From: Streptomyces bikiniensis
Lineage (GTDB): Bacteria; Actinomycetota; Actinomycetes; Streptomycetales; Streptomycetaceae
NCBI GenBank assembly: GCA_000716465.1
Contig: JNWL01000035.1
Coordinates: forward strand, 1 to 64,000
Direction of reading: 5' to 3'
DNA length: 64,000 nucleotides
In this document: one piece after another, positions 53,391 to 62,104 of the stretch
Numbering within the stretch: the stretch's first letter is position 1
How the letters are laid out: each line of letters starts with the position of its first letter
The notes under the pieces: model-generated
What the model was told of the DNA's origin: nothing
The model's database searches: none
The model's input: only the letters and a program-made list of their open reading frames with translations
Made by a program: the position numbers and the translations under genes

Positions 53391-53778
53391 ATCCGCGACC
53401 GTGCCGACCACACCGTGGAGGTACGGAACGAGGAGACCTGGCCGCTGGAACGCACCCGCTGGACCCCCGCGTACCTCACGGCCCAGGGTCTTGCCGCCGA
53501 CCCGCCATCCCGCCGACCGCTTCGGGATCGCTTTCCTCCCACGTCCGCCGGTCAGGAGCCTCTTCCGGCTGGACGGTCACGGTGGACACCGGACTCACCG
53601 GATCCATGACGCCGCGGCTGTACGTCGAACTGCAGGACGCCGACGGCATGGACCTCATCGTCGAGAAAGGGAACGCGGGCCGGTGCGTTCCCTTCGAAGG
53701 CCCCTACGGATACAGCCGCGACCACGCCGCCACCGGATGGCAGAACCTCGCCCTGCGGGCACTCGGCACCGACCGGTC
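53391..53778 (+). pseudogene. CocE/NonD-family hydrolase C-terminal remnant
   Basis: One frame gives HTVEVRNEETWPLERTRWTP, AYLTAQGLAADPPS; after a frameshift around 53500-53530 another gives LTGSMTPRLYVELQDADGMD, GRCVPFEGPYGYSRDHAATG and WQNLALRALGTDRS. Together these follow the PF08530 X-Pro dipeptidyl-peptidase C-terminal domain (WPLxRT, LTGPMxLRLYVE, RYVPFEGSYGF, WQRVALREL). The catalytic domain is absent, and the 3' end is cut at about 53778 by an IS256 fragment. Confidence 0.6.
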
Positions 53779-54065
53779 GTGCCCCTTCGAAGGAGCCGTC
53801 GCGATCGCGGGGAACTGCCGTCTCGACCGGGCCGACGTCGGTCAGGACGGTCTTCGCGCGGGTGCCCTTGCGGCTGTCGCCGCTGTTCTTCCCGGCCGGG
53901 TCGTGTTCGTCATGGCCGAGATGACCGGTGATCACGCCCTCAAGGGCGGACTCCAGCACCCACTCCGTCAGCTGCTGGAGCGGTCCGGCCTCGCCGGTCG
54001 ACTGCAAGTCCTCGGCCTGGGCCCGGAACACCACCTCATCGATGCGTCTTCCTTGATCGGGAGTT
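53779..54065 (-). mobile_element. IS256-family transposase N-terminal fragment
   Basis: Minus strand: GPLQQLTEWVLESALEGVIT, GHLGHDEHDPAGKNSGDSRK, GTRAKTVLTDVGPVETAVPR, DRDGSF. These match the start of Mutator/IS256 transposases almost residue for residue, then stop abruptly at 53779 before the catalytic domain. No ends or complete element found. The fragment truncates the CocE remnant. Confidence 0.75.
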
Positions 54066-54465
54066 GCACCGAACGATTCACAGTCCCCGGACGAGAAAAA
54101 CAGCCGTCGAGGTGTGTGGGCGCTGGGACAGGGGGCATGCGAGGGTGGAGCGAATGGGACCGCTCCGAAAAGGGCAGGGCCTGCCGGTACTCCCCCCTTC
54201 CGGCAGGCTCTCGGGTTGCCGGGCGGCCCGCACCACTGGGTGATGGTGCGGGCCGCCCGGCATGTTCCGCCTCTGGCATCCATGAACGGGTGCTCGGGGG
54301 CCGTGAGCCTGTGCAAGGCACACGACTCGGACTCTGCCGGGGCAGGAGCTCGGACCGCCGCGTGCACGTGGTCCGTCCCTTCGGGGGGCTGAAGTTCCTT
54401 GTGCGCTGGAGGGGGAGAGGCGGTGTCCGGGAACGCCGAACTTCGACGCGTCGAGTCTCGCCGTG
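54066..54465. other. Intergenic stretch with two adjacent hairpins
   Basis: No gene seen. GCCTGCCGG (54179-54187) pairs with 54200-54208. TGCCGGGCGGCCCGCACCA (54217-54235) pairs perfectly with 54244-54262, a 19-bp stem with an 8-nt loop. The second is a strong terminator candidate and may insulate the minus-strand DUF4097 operon, which ends at 54466, from neighbouring transcription. Confidence 0.6.
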
Positions 54466-55311
54466 TCAGTTCTTCGAGCGGAGGATGTCGATGTTGCCGT
54501 ACTTGGTGCGGGCGCGGATCTTGACCGTGTCCTCGGTCTCTTCGGGAGCTCTGGAAGAGGTGAGGGCGTTGCGGACCTGGCCATTGGTCGAGCTGACGTC
54601 GAGCCAGGCGGCGGTGCCCTCGCGAACACCTACCTCGATGGCGCCGTAGGAGGTCTCCAGCTGAATGGTGCCACGGGTCACTTCGGCTACGCGCAGGGTG
54701 CCGTGGGCGGTGGTGGCGGTGACCGAGTTCTCGGCCCGCCGGATGTCGATGTCGCCGTTGGCACCGCTTACTCGCAGTTCACCAGTTGCTGTGCCGACGG
54801 TGGTGCTGCCGTGGGAGTTCTTCAGGACGGCGGATCCGTCGACGAGGCCGACGCGCAGACTGCCGGAGCTGGTGGTGATCTCGGCCGAGCCCTCGACCCG
54901 ATCCACGGTGATCGAGCCGTGTGAGGCTTTCAGGTGCAGCGGGCCGGTCACATCGAGGCGGGCGTCGCCGGACGAGGTCTTCACGCGAACCTCGCCGAGG
55001 CGGCCTTCGCCGAGCACTTGGGTCCAGGCGCCAGTCACATCGACGTGTGAGTCGGTGGGCAGTTCGACCGTCACGTCAACGGTGCCGGGGCGGCGAAGCG
55101 AATTGCGCGGCTTGGGCGTTCGGACGGTCAGCGTGCCGTTCGCGTACTGGACCTCGGTCTGTTCGACGGTCCGCACGTCCCTGTCCTTCTCCGGGTCGCG
55201 GGGCTGTACCAGGACGACAGTGTCGGTGCGGTCGCTCGCGGTCAACCGGATGGAACCGGCTTCGATGTGGGCGGTGACCGAGACCGGCTCGGGAGTGTCG
55301 AAAGAAGCCAT
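54466..55311 (-). CDS. DUF4097-family beta-repeat protein
   Basis: 281 residues. From about residue 75 it is a beta-helix-like series of ~20-residue repeats (VRVKTSSGDARL, LHLKASHGSITV, AEITTSSGSLRV, AVLKNSHGSTTV, GELRVSGANGDI, NSVTATTAHGTL, IQLETSYGAIEV), each with an S/H-G turn, typical of DUF4097/DUF4098 (LiaX-like) proteins. No signal peptide, so cytoplasmic. ATG 55311; weak ribosome-binding site. It lies 77 bp downstream of the HicB-like gene, and this pair recurs in Streptomyces in my recollection, suggesting a shared, unknown function. Confidence 0.85.
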   Translation of the reverse strand: MASFDTPEPVSVTAHIEAGSIRLTASDRTDTVVLVQPRDPEKDRDVRTVEQTEVQYANGTLTVRTPKPRNSLRRPGTVDVTVELPTDSHVDVTGAWTQVLGEGRLGEVRVKTSSGDARLDVTGPLHLKASHGSITVDRVEGSAEITTSSGSLRVGLVDGSAVLKNSHGSTTVGTATGELRVSGANGDIDIRRAENSVTATTAHGTLRVAEVTRGTIQLETSYGAIEVGVREGTAAWLDVSSTNGQVRNALTSSRAPEETEDTVKIRARTKYGNIDILRSKN

Positions 55312-55388
55312 GGCTGTCCCGTCCTCTTGGGTCTTCAGGGCGTCCCCGCTGGTGGGACGTGATGTGAGTGAAGGGCGGACCGGTGCGA

Positions 55389-55907
55389 CTAGCGCATCCA
55401 GCCCGTGACGCTCTGCCCGATGGTCCGGGTCGTCTCCGTGGGCCGCGGACGTACTCCGCCCTGGACTGCGAGCGACACGGCTCGTACGAGCCACGCGTTG
55501 ACCGACAGGCCTTCTGCTGCCGAGGCCTCCTCGGCGCGGGCCTTCAGATGTGCCGGCAGACGCAGGTTGACGCGTGCGGTGCCACCTTCGTCGCCCTCGG
55601 CCGGGGTCATGGACCTGGGCGGTTCGGAGGGCATGGCCTGCTCTACCGGGGTGCCGCGGTCGGCGGGCGGCAGTGTCACCACGAAGTCGGGGTCCAGTCC
55701 GCGCAGCCGTACGTCGACCGAGCCCGGGGCGATTTCGCGAGTGACCTCGTCCATCGCGGCGGAGAGCACATTGAGCAGGGTCAGCCGGGTCGCCGACTCC
55801 AGAGGAGCGGTGAGCCGCTCGGCCAGTCGGCGGGCGTCCTCCCCGCCGGCCTCGGCGGCCACCGCAAGTTCGCGGCGAAGGGTGTCGACATACGGGGTGA
55901 GGTCCAT
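55389..55907 (-). CDS. HicB-like ribbon-helix-helix regulator
   Basis: 172 residues. Helical residues 1-80 (YVDTLRRELAVAAEAGGED...), a linker, and a C-terminal ribbon-helix-helix DNA-binding domain: TARVNLRLPAHLKARAEEAS, AAEGLSVNAWLVRAVSLAV, as in HicB/Arc-type antitoxins. No HicA-type toxin is adjacent, so this is more likely a regulator of the DUF4097 gene 77 bp downstream. A perfect palindrome, TATGGCGCCATA, lies just upstream and is the likely operator. Confidence 0.8.
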   Translation of the reverse strand: MDLTPYVDTLRRELAVAAEAGGEDARRLAERLTAPLESATRLTLLNVLSAAMDEVTREIAPGSVDVRLRGLDPDFVVTLPPADRGTPVEQAMPSEPPRSMTPAEGDEGGTARVNLRLPAHLKARAEEASAAEGLSVNAWLVRAVSLAVQGGVRPRPTETTRTIGQSVTGWMR

Positions 55908-55926
55908 GGCGCAAGAGTGGCACCAC

Positions 55927-55938
55927 TATGGCGCCATA
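55927..55938. promoter_or_regulatory. Palindromic operator TATGGCGCCATA
   Basis: A perfect 12-bp palindrome 20 bp upstream of the hicB-like start, preceded by a TGGCACCA half-site (55918-55925). GAGTGA-CTCG-TCACTC (55961-55976) is a second inverted repeat nearby. The RHH protein encoded next door is the obvious candidate binder. Confidence 0.55.
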
Positions 55939-56152
55939 TGCAAGCTCAAGTGGCCAACCTGAGTGACTCGTCACTCGAGTGGGCATTTTGACCTGTGTCG
56001 ATGCGATGAAATCGCGTCCCCTTCGCCGCCAAGGCGCGTGCTCCTCCTCTTGGAGGGGTTGCTGGATTGCATTCCGTGGCTCCGATGGCGTCGGTCTTGG
56101 ATCACGCCTATGGGGGGCCGCACGCTCCACCGGGATGACGCCAATGTGTATG

Positions 56153-56196
56153 TTGCTGGCGCCATTTATGTGCCATGGTGGTGCCATCGGTGGCGC
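56153..56196. promoter_or_regulatory. Second cluster of TGGCGCCA-type motifs
   Basis: TGGCGCCA, then TGTGCCATGG and TGGTGCCA, lie within about 35 bp, repeating the motif seen at 55918-55938 about 240 bp away. The intervening 55977-56152 contains no gene that I recognise. It may be a distal operator for the same regulator. Confidence 0.4.
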
Positions 56197-56259
56197 TTCC
56201 TTGGCGTTCTGGGCCATGGGATGTGCATCTTGCGAAGTTCGGCATCAAGGGGGTGGACC

Positions 56260-56547
56260 GTGCAGACGACGCGAAGTCATCAGCAGGCAGTACCCAGTAC
56301 CCTCACCGCCCTCACCCGCTTCGTATTCTGCGGTGGCGGCGTGGGGGTGGCTTCCGGCTTCGCCGTTGCAGCCCTTGGTGCGCGGATCCCCTGGGTCCTG
56401 GCCAATGCCCTGATTGCAGTGCTTTCCACGCTCCTCGCCACCGAGCCGCACGCCCGTTTCACCTTTGGCGCCGGCATCGGACGGTTCGCCGCACTGCGCA
56501 CGGTCGTCTTCGCGCAGGACCGCCCGCGGACCGCGACCAGTGCCCCT
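56260..56547 (+). pseudogene. GtrA-like membrane protein, internally deleted
   Basis: GTG 56260 has AGGGGG 7 nt upstream. [40 protein letters not shown] and [15 protein letters not shown] match the first two helices of GtrA-like proteins; the sequence then jumps to [16 protein letters not shown], which belongs to the last helix, so about 60 residues are missing. No stop follows in this frame until 57021, inside the P450 gene, so the natural end is also lost. Confidence 0.5.
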
Positions 56548-56734
56548 GCGCTCCAGACCTTGCACACCGTCGCCCCGCGTACCTCGGCCCCGATCTGTTA
56601 CGTGGCACCGGACCGTGCCGCTGACCTCGAGCCGCAGAGAGCGGGCCCTGCCGGCCGCCGACAGCATCACCGAACGACACGCCCTGCTCCCTCTCGCGAG
56701 TTCACCGCGCAACGCTCTTCCACCGGAGGACACC

Positions 56735-57958
56735 ATGCAGAACGAACCGACGACTCGCCGCGTGACCGAGCCCGTCACACTCCCGCTGCGGCGCACCGCC
56801 GGCTGCCCCTTCGACCCGCCCGCCGGCCTGGCACACCTGCGCGACGTGACGCCCTTGGCCCGGATGAGGTACCCCGATGGACACCTCGGCTGGCTCGCCA
56901 CCGGTCACTCCACCGTTCGCGCCGTCCTGGGCGACCCCCGCTTCAGCTCCCGCTACGAGCTGATGCACTACCCCTTCCCCGGCGGCCCCGAGGGGCCGCT
57001 CCCGCCGGCGCCCGTCGGTGACATGACCGGAATGGACGCGCCCGAGCACACGCGCTTCCGGCGCCTCCTCGCAGGAAGTTTCACCGTGCGCCGCATGCGT
57101 GAACTCACCGAGCGCGTCAAGGACATCACTGCTGAGCATCTGGACGCGCTGGAGCGGGTCGGCCCCGGGGCCGACCTGGTCGAGGTGTTCGCCCGGCCCA
57201 TACCCGCGCTGATGATCTGCGAGTTGCTCGGTGTGCCCTACGCCGACCGCAGGCGCTTCCAGAACCACGCCCACACTCTGATGTCCCAGGACGCCACGCC
57301 CGAGGAGCGTCATGACGCCATGGTCGGCCTCCAGGAGTACATGGCTGAACTGGTAGCCGCGAAGAGCACCGCGCCCTCCGACGACCTGCTCGGCGACCTC
57401 GTCCGGAACTCCGACCTCACTGAGGAGGAACTCGTCGGCATCGGAGGCTTCCTGCTGGCCGCGGGGCTCGACACGACTGCCAACATGATCGCTCACGGAA
57501 CGTTCGCGCTGCTCGCCGACCCCGACCGGATCGAGGCTCTGCGCGCGGACCCGGCGCTTGCACCGCATGCCGTCGAGGAGCTGATGCGCTACCTGACCAT
57601 CGCCCACACCACCGTGAAGACCGCACTGGAGGATGTGGAACTGGGCGGCCGGACGATCAGGGCAGGTGAGAGCGTCGCCCTCTCGCTCGAAGCCGCCAAT
57701 CGCGACCCGGAGCGCTTCCCCGACCCGGATGTCCTCGATCTGCACCGCAAAGCCACCGGACACCTCGGCTTCGGCCACGGCATCCACCAGTGCCTCGGCC
57801 AGCAACTGGCCCGCGTCGAACTGACTGTCGCCCTTCCCGCACTGTTCGACCGGTTCCCCACTCTGCGACTCGGCATACCGGCCGAGGAGATACCGCTGCG
57901 GACGGACATGAACATCTACGGCGTCCACCGTCTGCCGGTCGTCTGGGACGAGGGCTGA
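56735..57958 (+). CDS. Cytochrome P450
   Basis: 407 residues. Heme-binding loop [17 protein letters not shown] with Cys353; I-helix AGLDTTANM (residues 243-250) with the oxygen-activating Thr; ExxR motif EELMR near residue 275. ATG 56735 follows GGAGGA. Soluble class I bacterial P450 served by the 3Fe-4S ferredoxin 4 bp downstream. The substrate is unknown; many CYP105/107-type enzymes with this arrangement modify macrolides, terpenes or xenobiotics. Confidence 0.95.
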   Translation: MQNEPTTRRVTEPVTLPLRRTAGCPFDPPAGLAHLRDVTPLARMRYPDGHLGWLATGHSTVRAVLGDPRFSSRYELMHYPFPGGPEGPLPPAPVGDMTGMDAPEHTRFRRLLAGSFTVRRMRELTERVKDITAEHLDALERVGPGADLVEVFARPIPALMICELLGVPYADRRRFQNHAHTLMSQDATPEERHDAMVGLQEYMAELVAAKSTAPSDDLLGDLVRNSDLTEEELVGIGGFLLAAGLDTTANMIAHGTFALLADPDRIEALRADPALAPHAVEELMRYLTIAHTTVKTALEDVELGGRTIRAGESVALSLEAANRDPERFPDPDVLDLHRKATGHLGFGHGIHQCLGQQLARVELTVALPALFDRFPTLRLGIPAEEIPLRTDMNIYGVHRLPVVWDEG

Positions 57959-57962
57959 TTCC

Positions 57963-58241
57963 GTGGACGTCCAAGCTGACCGGGACCGGTGCCTGGGTGC
58001 CGGCATGTGCGTTCTGACCGCCCCCGGCGTCTTCGATCAGGACGAGGACGAGGGGTTGGTCCTCCTGCTGGATCCCAGGCCGCCGCAAGACCGGCACGCA
58101 GCCGTTCGCATCGCGGCCGGGGTGTGCCCGGCCGAGGCCGTCACCATCAGCGAACCGGGCTCCTCCACCACTGTGCGCACGGCGACCTCCGCTCCCGGCC
58201 GGCGCGGGGACGGGATCTTCACGGAGCCTTTTTCGCCCTGA
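57963..58241 (+). CDS. 3Fe-4S ferredoxin partner of the P450
   Basis: 92 residues from GTG 57963. Cys10-LGAGM-Cys16 and Cys55-Pro with Ala/Gly in place of the fourth ligand form the three-Cys P450-type ferredoxin signature. The last ~30 residues are an Ser/Thr/Gly-rich extension (SSTTVRTATSAPGRRGDG) not needed for the fold, possibly read-through into IS-derived sequence. It passes electrons from a ferredoxin reductase, encoded elsewhere, to the P450. Confidence 0.92.
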   Translation: MDVQADRDRCLGAGMCVLTAPGVFDQDEDEGLVLLLDPRPPQDRHAAVRIAAGVCPAEAVTISEPGSSTTVRTATSAPGRRGDGIFTEPFSP

Positions 58242-58249
58242 ACAGTCGC

Positions 58250-58570
58250 ATTTCAGCCGGGTGTGAACGCCTTGGACGATGGTACCGATGCGTCAGGTGG
58301 AGCATCGGGTTCGGCGGAGGACGCACCAGCACTTCATCGGGTTGTTCGCGGTGGTTCTTGTACGGGGTGCGGACGGTGACGCCGGCACCCTGGTGGGCAC
58401 GGTCCGCCAGGACGAGGATCCGCCGGGTCGGGCAGGCCTGGACGACACCGTGGGTCCGGGCCGCGGTCAGGTCATGGGTGCGGCCCGGCGTTGCACGCGA
58501 GAACCACAGGGGGTGCCGTCCGGACGGGCGATGACGTGGCTTGCCCCAAGGCCGGGTATTGATCAGAAAC
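58250..58570 (-). mobile_element. IS5-family transposase fragment
   Basis: Minus strand: HPLWFSRATPGRTHDLTAAR, THGVVQACPTRRILVLADRA, HQGAGVTVRTPYKNHREQPD. These match the DDE catalytic core of IS5-type transposases (GHPVWVSPARPGSxHDLTAAR, LADRAYQGAGGTxRTP). Both ends are missing, and the C-terminal Glu region is degraded. Confidence 0.65.
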
Positions 58571-58619
58571 GGTTCGGGTTCTGGGCCGTTGTAGGGGGGC
58601 GAGCGATCTGGTGGGGGAT

Positions 58620-58960
58620 GCGCGGCACCTGCCGCCGCCGGCGCAGGAGGCCCTGCGGTTGAGGACGGTGGTCGCACCGGTGTCGGGTGAGTCGGCCGAG
58701 CTGCGCGAGGCCCGCCAACGCATCCGGCTACCGGAGCAGGAGAACGAGGTGTTCCGGAGGGCTGCGGCGTATCTGTCGCAGGCGAACCTGCCGTCAAAAC
58801 GACGTGCCCGCTCGTCCGCGAGCCGGCCGCCGCCGCTGCCCCTCACCGGGTGCCGGTGGCGGCGACGTGCCGGGTGCTCGCACTGGCCCGCCAGCCCTGC
58901 TACCGGTGGCTGGACCGGCCGGGGCGGCGTGTTCAGCGGGTGGAGATGCTCCGCGCGTGC
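58620..58960 (+). mobile_element. IS3-family OrfA/OrfB junction fragment
   Basis: Plus strand: SAELREARQRIRLPEQENEV and FRRAAAYLSQANLPSK are the leucine-zipper end of an IS3 OrfA. Overlapping frames give PVAATCRVLALARQPCYRWL, the start of OrfB. The catalytic part of OrfB is gone. It is followed by ~150 bp of unassigned sequence. Confidence 0.7.
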
Positions 58961-59119
58961 TGCCGCCCAGTCGATCCGTGCTTCGGCTCCGCTCCTGGCC
59001 TGGCCCGACCTGAGGGCGTGACCTCGACCCGGGCGCGCACGGCGCTTGCGTACCCCGCGAGCCGGATGGCGTGGCGCCATGCCACATCCTGCGCGTCGAA
59101 GCGCCTGACGCGGTACGCC

Positions 59120-59560
59120 TCGGCGTTCACCCTGGTACCCCAGGGCACCTTCCTGTTCCACGCGACCCTGCGCGACATCATCCGTCTCGGCCGTGCGCAC
59201 GCCTCCGACGTCGAGGCCGAAGCCGCCGCGCGGGCCGCCGAGGCGCACAAGCCCATCGCGGCGCTGCGGGAAGGGCACGACACCGTCGCCGGCGAACTCG
59301 GCGCGTTCATGTCCAGCGGCCAGCGGCAACGTATCGCGATCGCAACCTCGACGCGGTCGGCGAGCGGGCGGTCGCCGAGGCGCGGCGCGCCCGCACCGCC
59401 CTGGTCATCGCCCACCGCCTCTCGACCATCCTGACCCCCGACCGGATCGTCGTCCTCTCCGGCGGGTGCGTCGCGGAAGCCGGCGCCCACGAGGAGCTTG
59501 TCGCCCCCCGGCGGGGTCTACGTCGAACCGCTCGCCCCGAAGTGCGTCGGATTCTCTGGA
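59120..59560 (+). pseudogene. ABC exporter ATPase-domain remnant
   Basis: LVPQGTFLFHATLRDIIRLG (Q-loop region), EGHDTVAGELGAFMSSGQRQ and RIAIA (signature LSGGQRQR decayed to MSSGQRQR) are followed, after a frameshift and loss of Walker B, by AVGERAVAEARRARTALVIA, HRLSTILTPDRIVVLSGGCV and AEAGAHEELV (H-loop and D-loop region). This is the C-terminal half of an ABCB-type transporter, without Walker A or membrane domain. Last relic before the metal-regulated operon. Confidence 0.7.
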
Positions 59561-59630
59561 CCGGACGCCTGATCTGTGGCGTTCGATGCCCTTTCGACCC
59601 CGGTGGGCGGGGCGTTCCACCCGCACCGTA

Positions 59631-59666
59631 TTGAAAATGAGTGTCATCATCGTATAGAAGTGCGAC
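59631..59666 (+). promoter_or_regulatory. Strong promoter overlapped by a Zur/Fur-like box
   Basis: TTGAAA (59631-59636), a 16-bp spacer and TATAGA (59653-59658) form a near-consensus promoter ending 8 nt before ATG 59667. TGAAAATGAGTGTCA (59632-59646) matches TGAAAATGATTTTCA, the palindrome recalled for actinobacterial Zur, at 13 of 15 positions, and also resembles the wider Fur-family 7-1-7 box. It covers the -35, so a bound repressor would block transcription. It does not resemble the DmdR/DtxR iron box. Confidence 0.55.
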
Positions 59667-61076
59667 ATGCTCATCTCCCGAAAGCGGCCGGAGCGACCGA
59701 AGGCCGGAGTCCGGCCCTTCGCGCTCACCGCACTCCGGCATCCCGCGGTCTCCAAGCTCCTGGCGGACCACCGCGCCCTGCTTGGCGACCTCCTGGACGG
59801 CCTGGGGTCACCGCTGCACGCCGTGCTGCCCGAGGTCTTCGAGGAGAACGTCGGAGAACTCCGCCGGGTGTTCGCCGAGACCGGTGTCACCGCCGACATC
59901 CTGTTCGCCAAGAAGGCCAACAAGGCCGACTGCTTCGTCACTTCGGCTGCCGCCCTCGGCGTCGGCGTCGACGTCGCCAGTGCCCCCGAACTGGTCAAGG
60001 CACTGGCCGGGGGAGTGCCCGGCCGGCGGATCGGGATATCCGGCCCGGAGAAGGACGACGCGCTGCACGCTCTCGCCGTCCGGCACGACTGCCTGGTCGC
60101 CGTCGACTCGATCAGTGAACTGAGGAGACTCGCGAGGGCGGCGCGACTTGCCGGACGCCGGGCCGCGGTGCTGCTGCGGTCCCGTACGGCCGGACAGACG
60201 GGCAGCCGCTTCGGCCTGTCCGGCGACGAGCGCCGTGCCGCCGTGGGTCTGTGCGGGGAACTCGCCGACCATCTCGTCCTCCGGGGATTCTCCTTCCACC
60301 TCAACGGCTACTCCCCGGCGGAGCGCGCGACGGCCGCGAACGAGATGATCGAACACTGCCTCGACGCCCGGCGGCACGGTTCGCCCTCCGCCGACCTCGT
60401 GAACATCGGCGGCGGCTTGCCCGTCCGCTACGTCGAGCCGCGGCTGTGGAACGAGTTCCTCGCGCAGAACGAGCCCGCCCACTACCACGCCGCCAAGGAC
60501 TTCAAAGACTTCTACCCGTACGGGGGACGGTCGGCTGCCCAGGCCGCGCGGGCGATCATGGCGCACCCGCTCGGCGGCGGCGAGAGCCTGTCCGCGAAGG
60601 CGAACCGCCACGGCATCCGGTTCGTTGTCGAGCCCGGCCGGGCCCTCCTGGACCAGGCCGGGTTCACGATGTACCGCGTCCAGCAGGTCGACGACCGGCG
60701 GGAGTCCGACGGGTACGCGATCGTCACCGTCGCGGGCAGCAGCTTCAGCCTCTCCGAGCAGTGGTTCGGCAGCGACTACCTCCCCGATCCCCTGCTGATC
60801 TCCGCCGAGTCGGGCGCCGACGAGCCCTTCCCGGCGTGCGTCGCGGGCTCGACCTGTCTGGAGAGCGACATGGTCACCTGGCGGAAGATCGGCTTCCCGC
60901 GACCCGTGCACCGCGGTGACCACCTGGTCTACCTCAACACGGCCGGCTACCAGATGGACTCCAACGAGTCCCCGTTCCATGACGCCCCCCTGCCGTCGAA
61001 GGTCGTGCTCCGGTTCGGCGGCGACCTCGGCGCCGACGGCGCTCCGCCGCGCTGGCGATTGGACGGAATCCACTGA
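59667..61076 (+). CDS. Y4yA-family PLP-dependent decarboxylase-like enzyme
   Basis: 469 residues. An alanine-racemase-like barrel carries the PLP Lys in ILFAKKANKADCF (Lys82/83), then GVGVDVASAPELVKALAGG, FHLNGYSPAER, NIGGGLPVRY and VVEPGRALLDQ. The C-terminal beta domain has CLESDMVTWRKIGFP and DHLVYLNTAGYQMDSNESPF, the fold of DAP/ornithine decarboxylases. Relatives of this Y4yA type occur in siderophore and diamino-acid clusters, where they decarboxylate or remodel amino-acid intermediates. First gene of an operon behind a Zur-like box. The start ATG has no ribosome-binding site, consistent with a leaderless transcript. Confidence 0.85.
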   Translation: MLISRKRPERPKAGVRPFALTALRHPAVSKLLADHRALLGDLLDGLGSPLHAVLPEVFEENVGELRRVFAETGVTADILFAKKANKADCFVTSAAALGVGVDVASAPELVKALAGGVPGRRIGISGPEKDDALHALAVRHDCLVAVDSISELRRLARAARLAGRRAAVLLRSRTAGQTGSRFGLSGDERRAAVGLCGELADHLVLRGFSFHLNGYSPAERATAANEMIEHCLDARRHGSPSADLVNIGGGLPVRYVEPRLWNEFLAQNEPAHYHAAKDFKDFYPYGGRSAAQAARAIMAHPLGGGESLSAKANRHGIRFVVEPGRALLDQAGFTMYRVQQVDDRRESDGYAIVTVAGSSFSLSEQWFGSDYLPDPLLISAESGADEPFPACVAGSTCLESDMVTWRKIGFPRPVHRGDHLVYLNTAGYQMDSNESPFHDAPLPSKVVLRFGGDLGADGAPPRWRLDGIH

Positions 61077-61123
61077 GACCTCTGACCCGTCCGACGCGAA
61101 CACCCTTGAAGGAGAAGACTCTT

Positions 61124-62104
61124 ATGTCCCCGAGCTACGCCCCGCCCGGGCAGCTGTGGCTCTTGCCGCAGGCGCAGCAGGAGGGCCTCGACCTCGACCA
61201 CCGCCAGGTGATCGCGGTCGTCGAACAGGCCTACCGCGCGCTGCGCGAAGGCGGCTCGAACAACCCGGTCAAGACGATCATCGACGACCCCGACCACCGC
61301 TCGCTGAGCTACTCGATGGTGGCCAGGGACGCCGGCAGCGGCACCGTCTGCTTCAAGGCCGTCTACGAGTTCGATCCCCGGCGGACGCGGGACGCCTACG
61401 GCTTCCACTCGTTCGTCTTCCTGGTCGACGACACCACCGGCGCCCCCATCGCGCTGATGGACGTGGTGAAGCTCGGCCCCCTGCGGTCCTCCGCCACCAC
61501 CGCCCTGTTCGCCCGCGCGGCCCGCCCCGACGCGCGGACCGCCCTCGTCGTCGGCACCGGCGTCCAGGGGCAGGCGGCGCTGCCGATGCTCGTCGCGGGC
61601 CTGCCGGAGCTGGAGCGGCTGCAGGTGTTCGGCACCTACCCGGAGGGGCTGCGCGCCGTCCGGAACAGCGCCGGCGGCCGCGAGGTAGAGGTCGTCACGG
61701 ACCTGAGAAAGGCCGCCGGTGAGGCGGACATCGTCATCGGTGCCGCCGGCCTCTCCGTCACGGAAGAGGTCCGGCGCGACTGGATGAAGCCCGGCTCGGT
61801 CGCCGTGCTCCTCGGGTACGGCGTGCACGCCGACGTGTGCCACGGAGCGGACTACCGGATCGCCACCGACACCGCCCAGATGCACGCCACCTGCGACGAC
61901 CTGCGCGGCCCGGACGGCAGCCTGCCCCCGGTCGACGCCCAGCTGCCGGACATCCTGCTCGGCCGGGCGCCCGCCCGGCGCCGTCCGGAGGACGTGGTCT
62001 TCGCCTACAACAGCGGCATGGCGGTCACCGACGCCGCACTGGGCCGGTACGTAGCCGACCTCGCGTTGGCGAGCGGCCGCGGGGAAAAGGTCAACTTCTG
62101 GTGA
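61124..62104 (+). CDS. Ornithine-cyclodeaminase/mu-crystallin family enzyme (SbnB-like)
   Basis: 326 residues from ATG 61124, 10 nt after AAGGAG. VIAVVEQAYRALREGG near the N-terminus, FKAVYEFDPRRTRDAYGFHS and LGPLRSSATTALFA around the substrate site, and ALVVGTGVQGQAALPML as the NAD(P) Rossmann motif place it in the OCD family. In metallophore pathways such enzymes (SbnB) dehydrogenate opine-like intermediates to release diaminopropionate; others deaminate ornithine to proline. The stop overlaps the MATE gene start. Confidence 0.88.
   Translation: MSPSYAPPGQLWLLPQAQQEGLDLDHRQVIAVVEQAYRALREGGSNNPVKTIIDDPDHRSLSYSMVARDAGSGTVCFKAVYEFDPRRTRDAYGFHSFVFLVDDTTGAPIALMDVVKLGPLRSSATTALFARAARPDARTALVVGTGVQGQAALPMLVAGLPELERLQVFGTYPEGLRAVRNSAGGREVEVVTDLRKAAGEADIVIGAAGLSVTEEVRRDWMKPGSVAVLLGYGVHADVCHGADYRIATDTAQMHATCDDLRGPDGSLPPVDAQLPDILLGRAPARRRPEDVVFAYNSGMAVTDAALGRYVADLALASGRGEKVNFW

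Noticed and set aside
55389..55907. HicAB toxin-antitoxin pair
   Set aside because: No HicA-like small dsRBD toxin is encoded on either side; the neighbour is a DUF4097 beta-repeat protein.
59632..59646. DmdR/IdeR iron box before the Y4yA operon
   Set aside because: The sequence lacks the TTAGGTTAGGCTCACCTAA pattern; symmetry and A-run match a Zur/Fur-type site instead.
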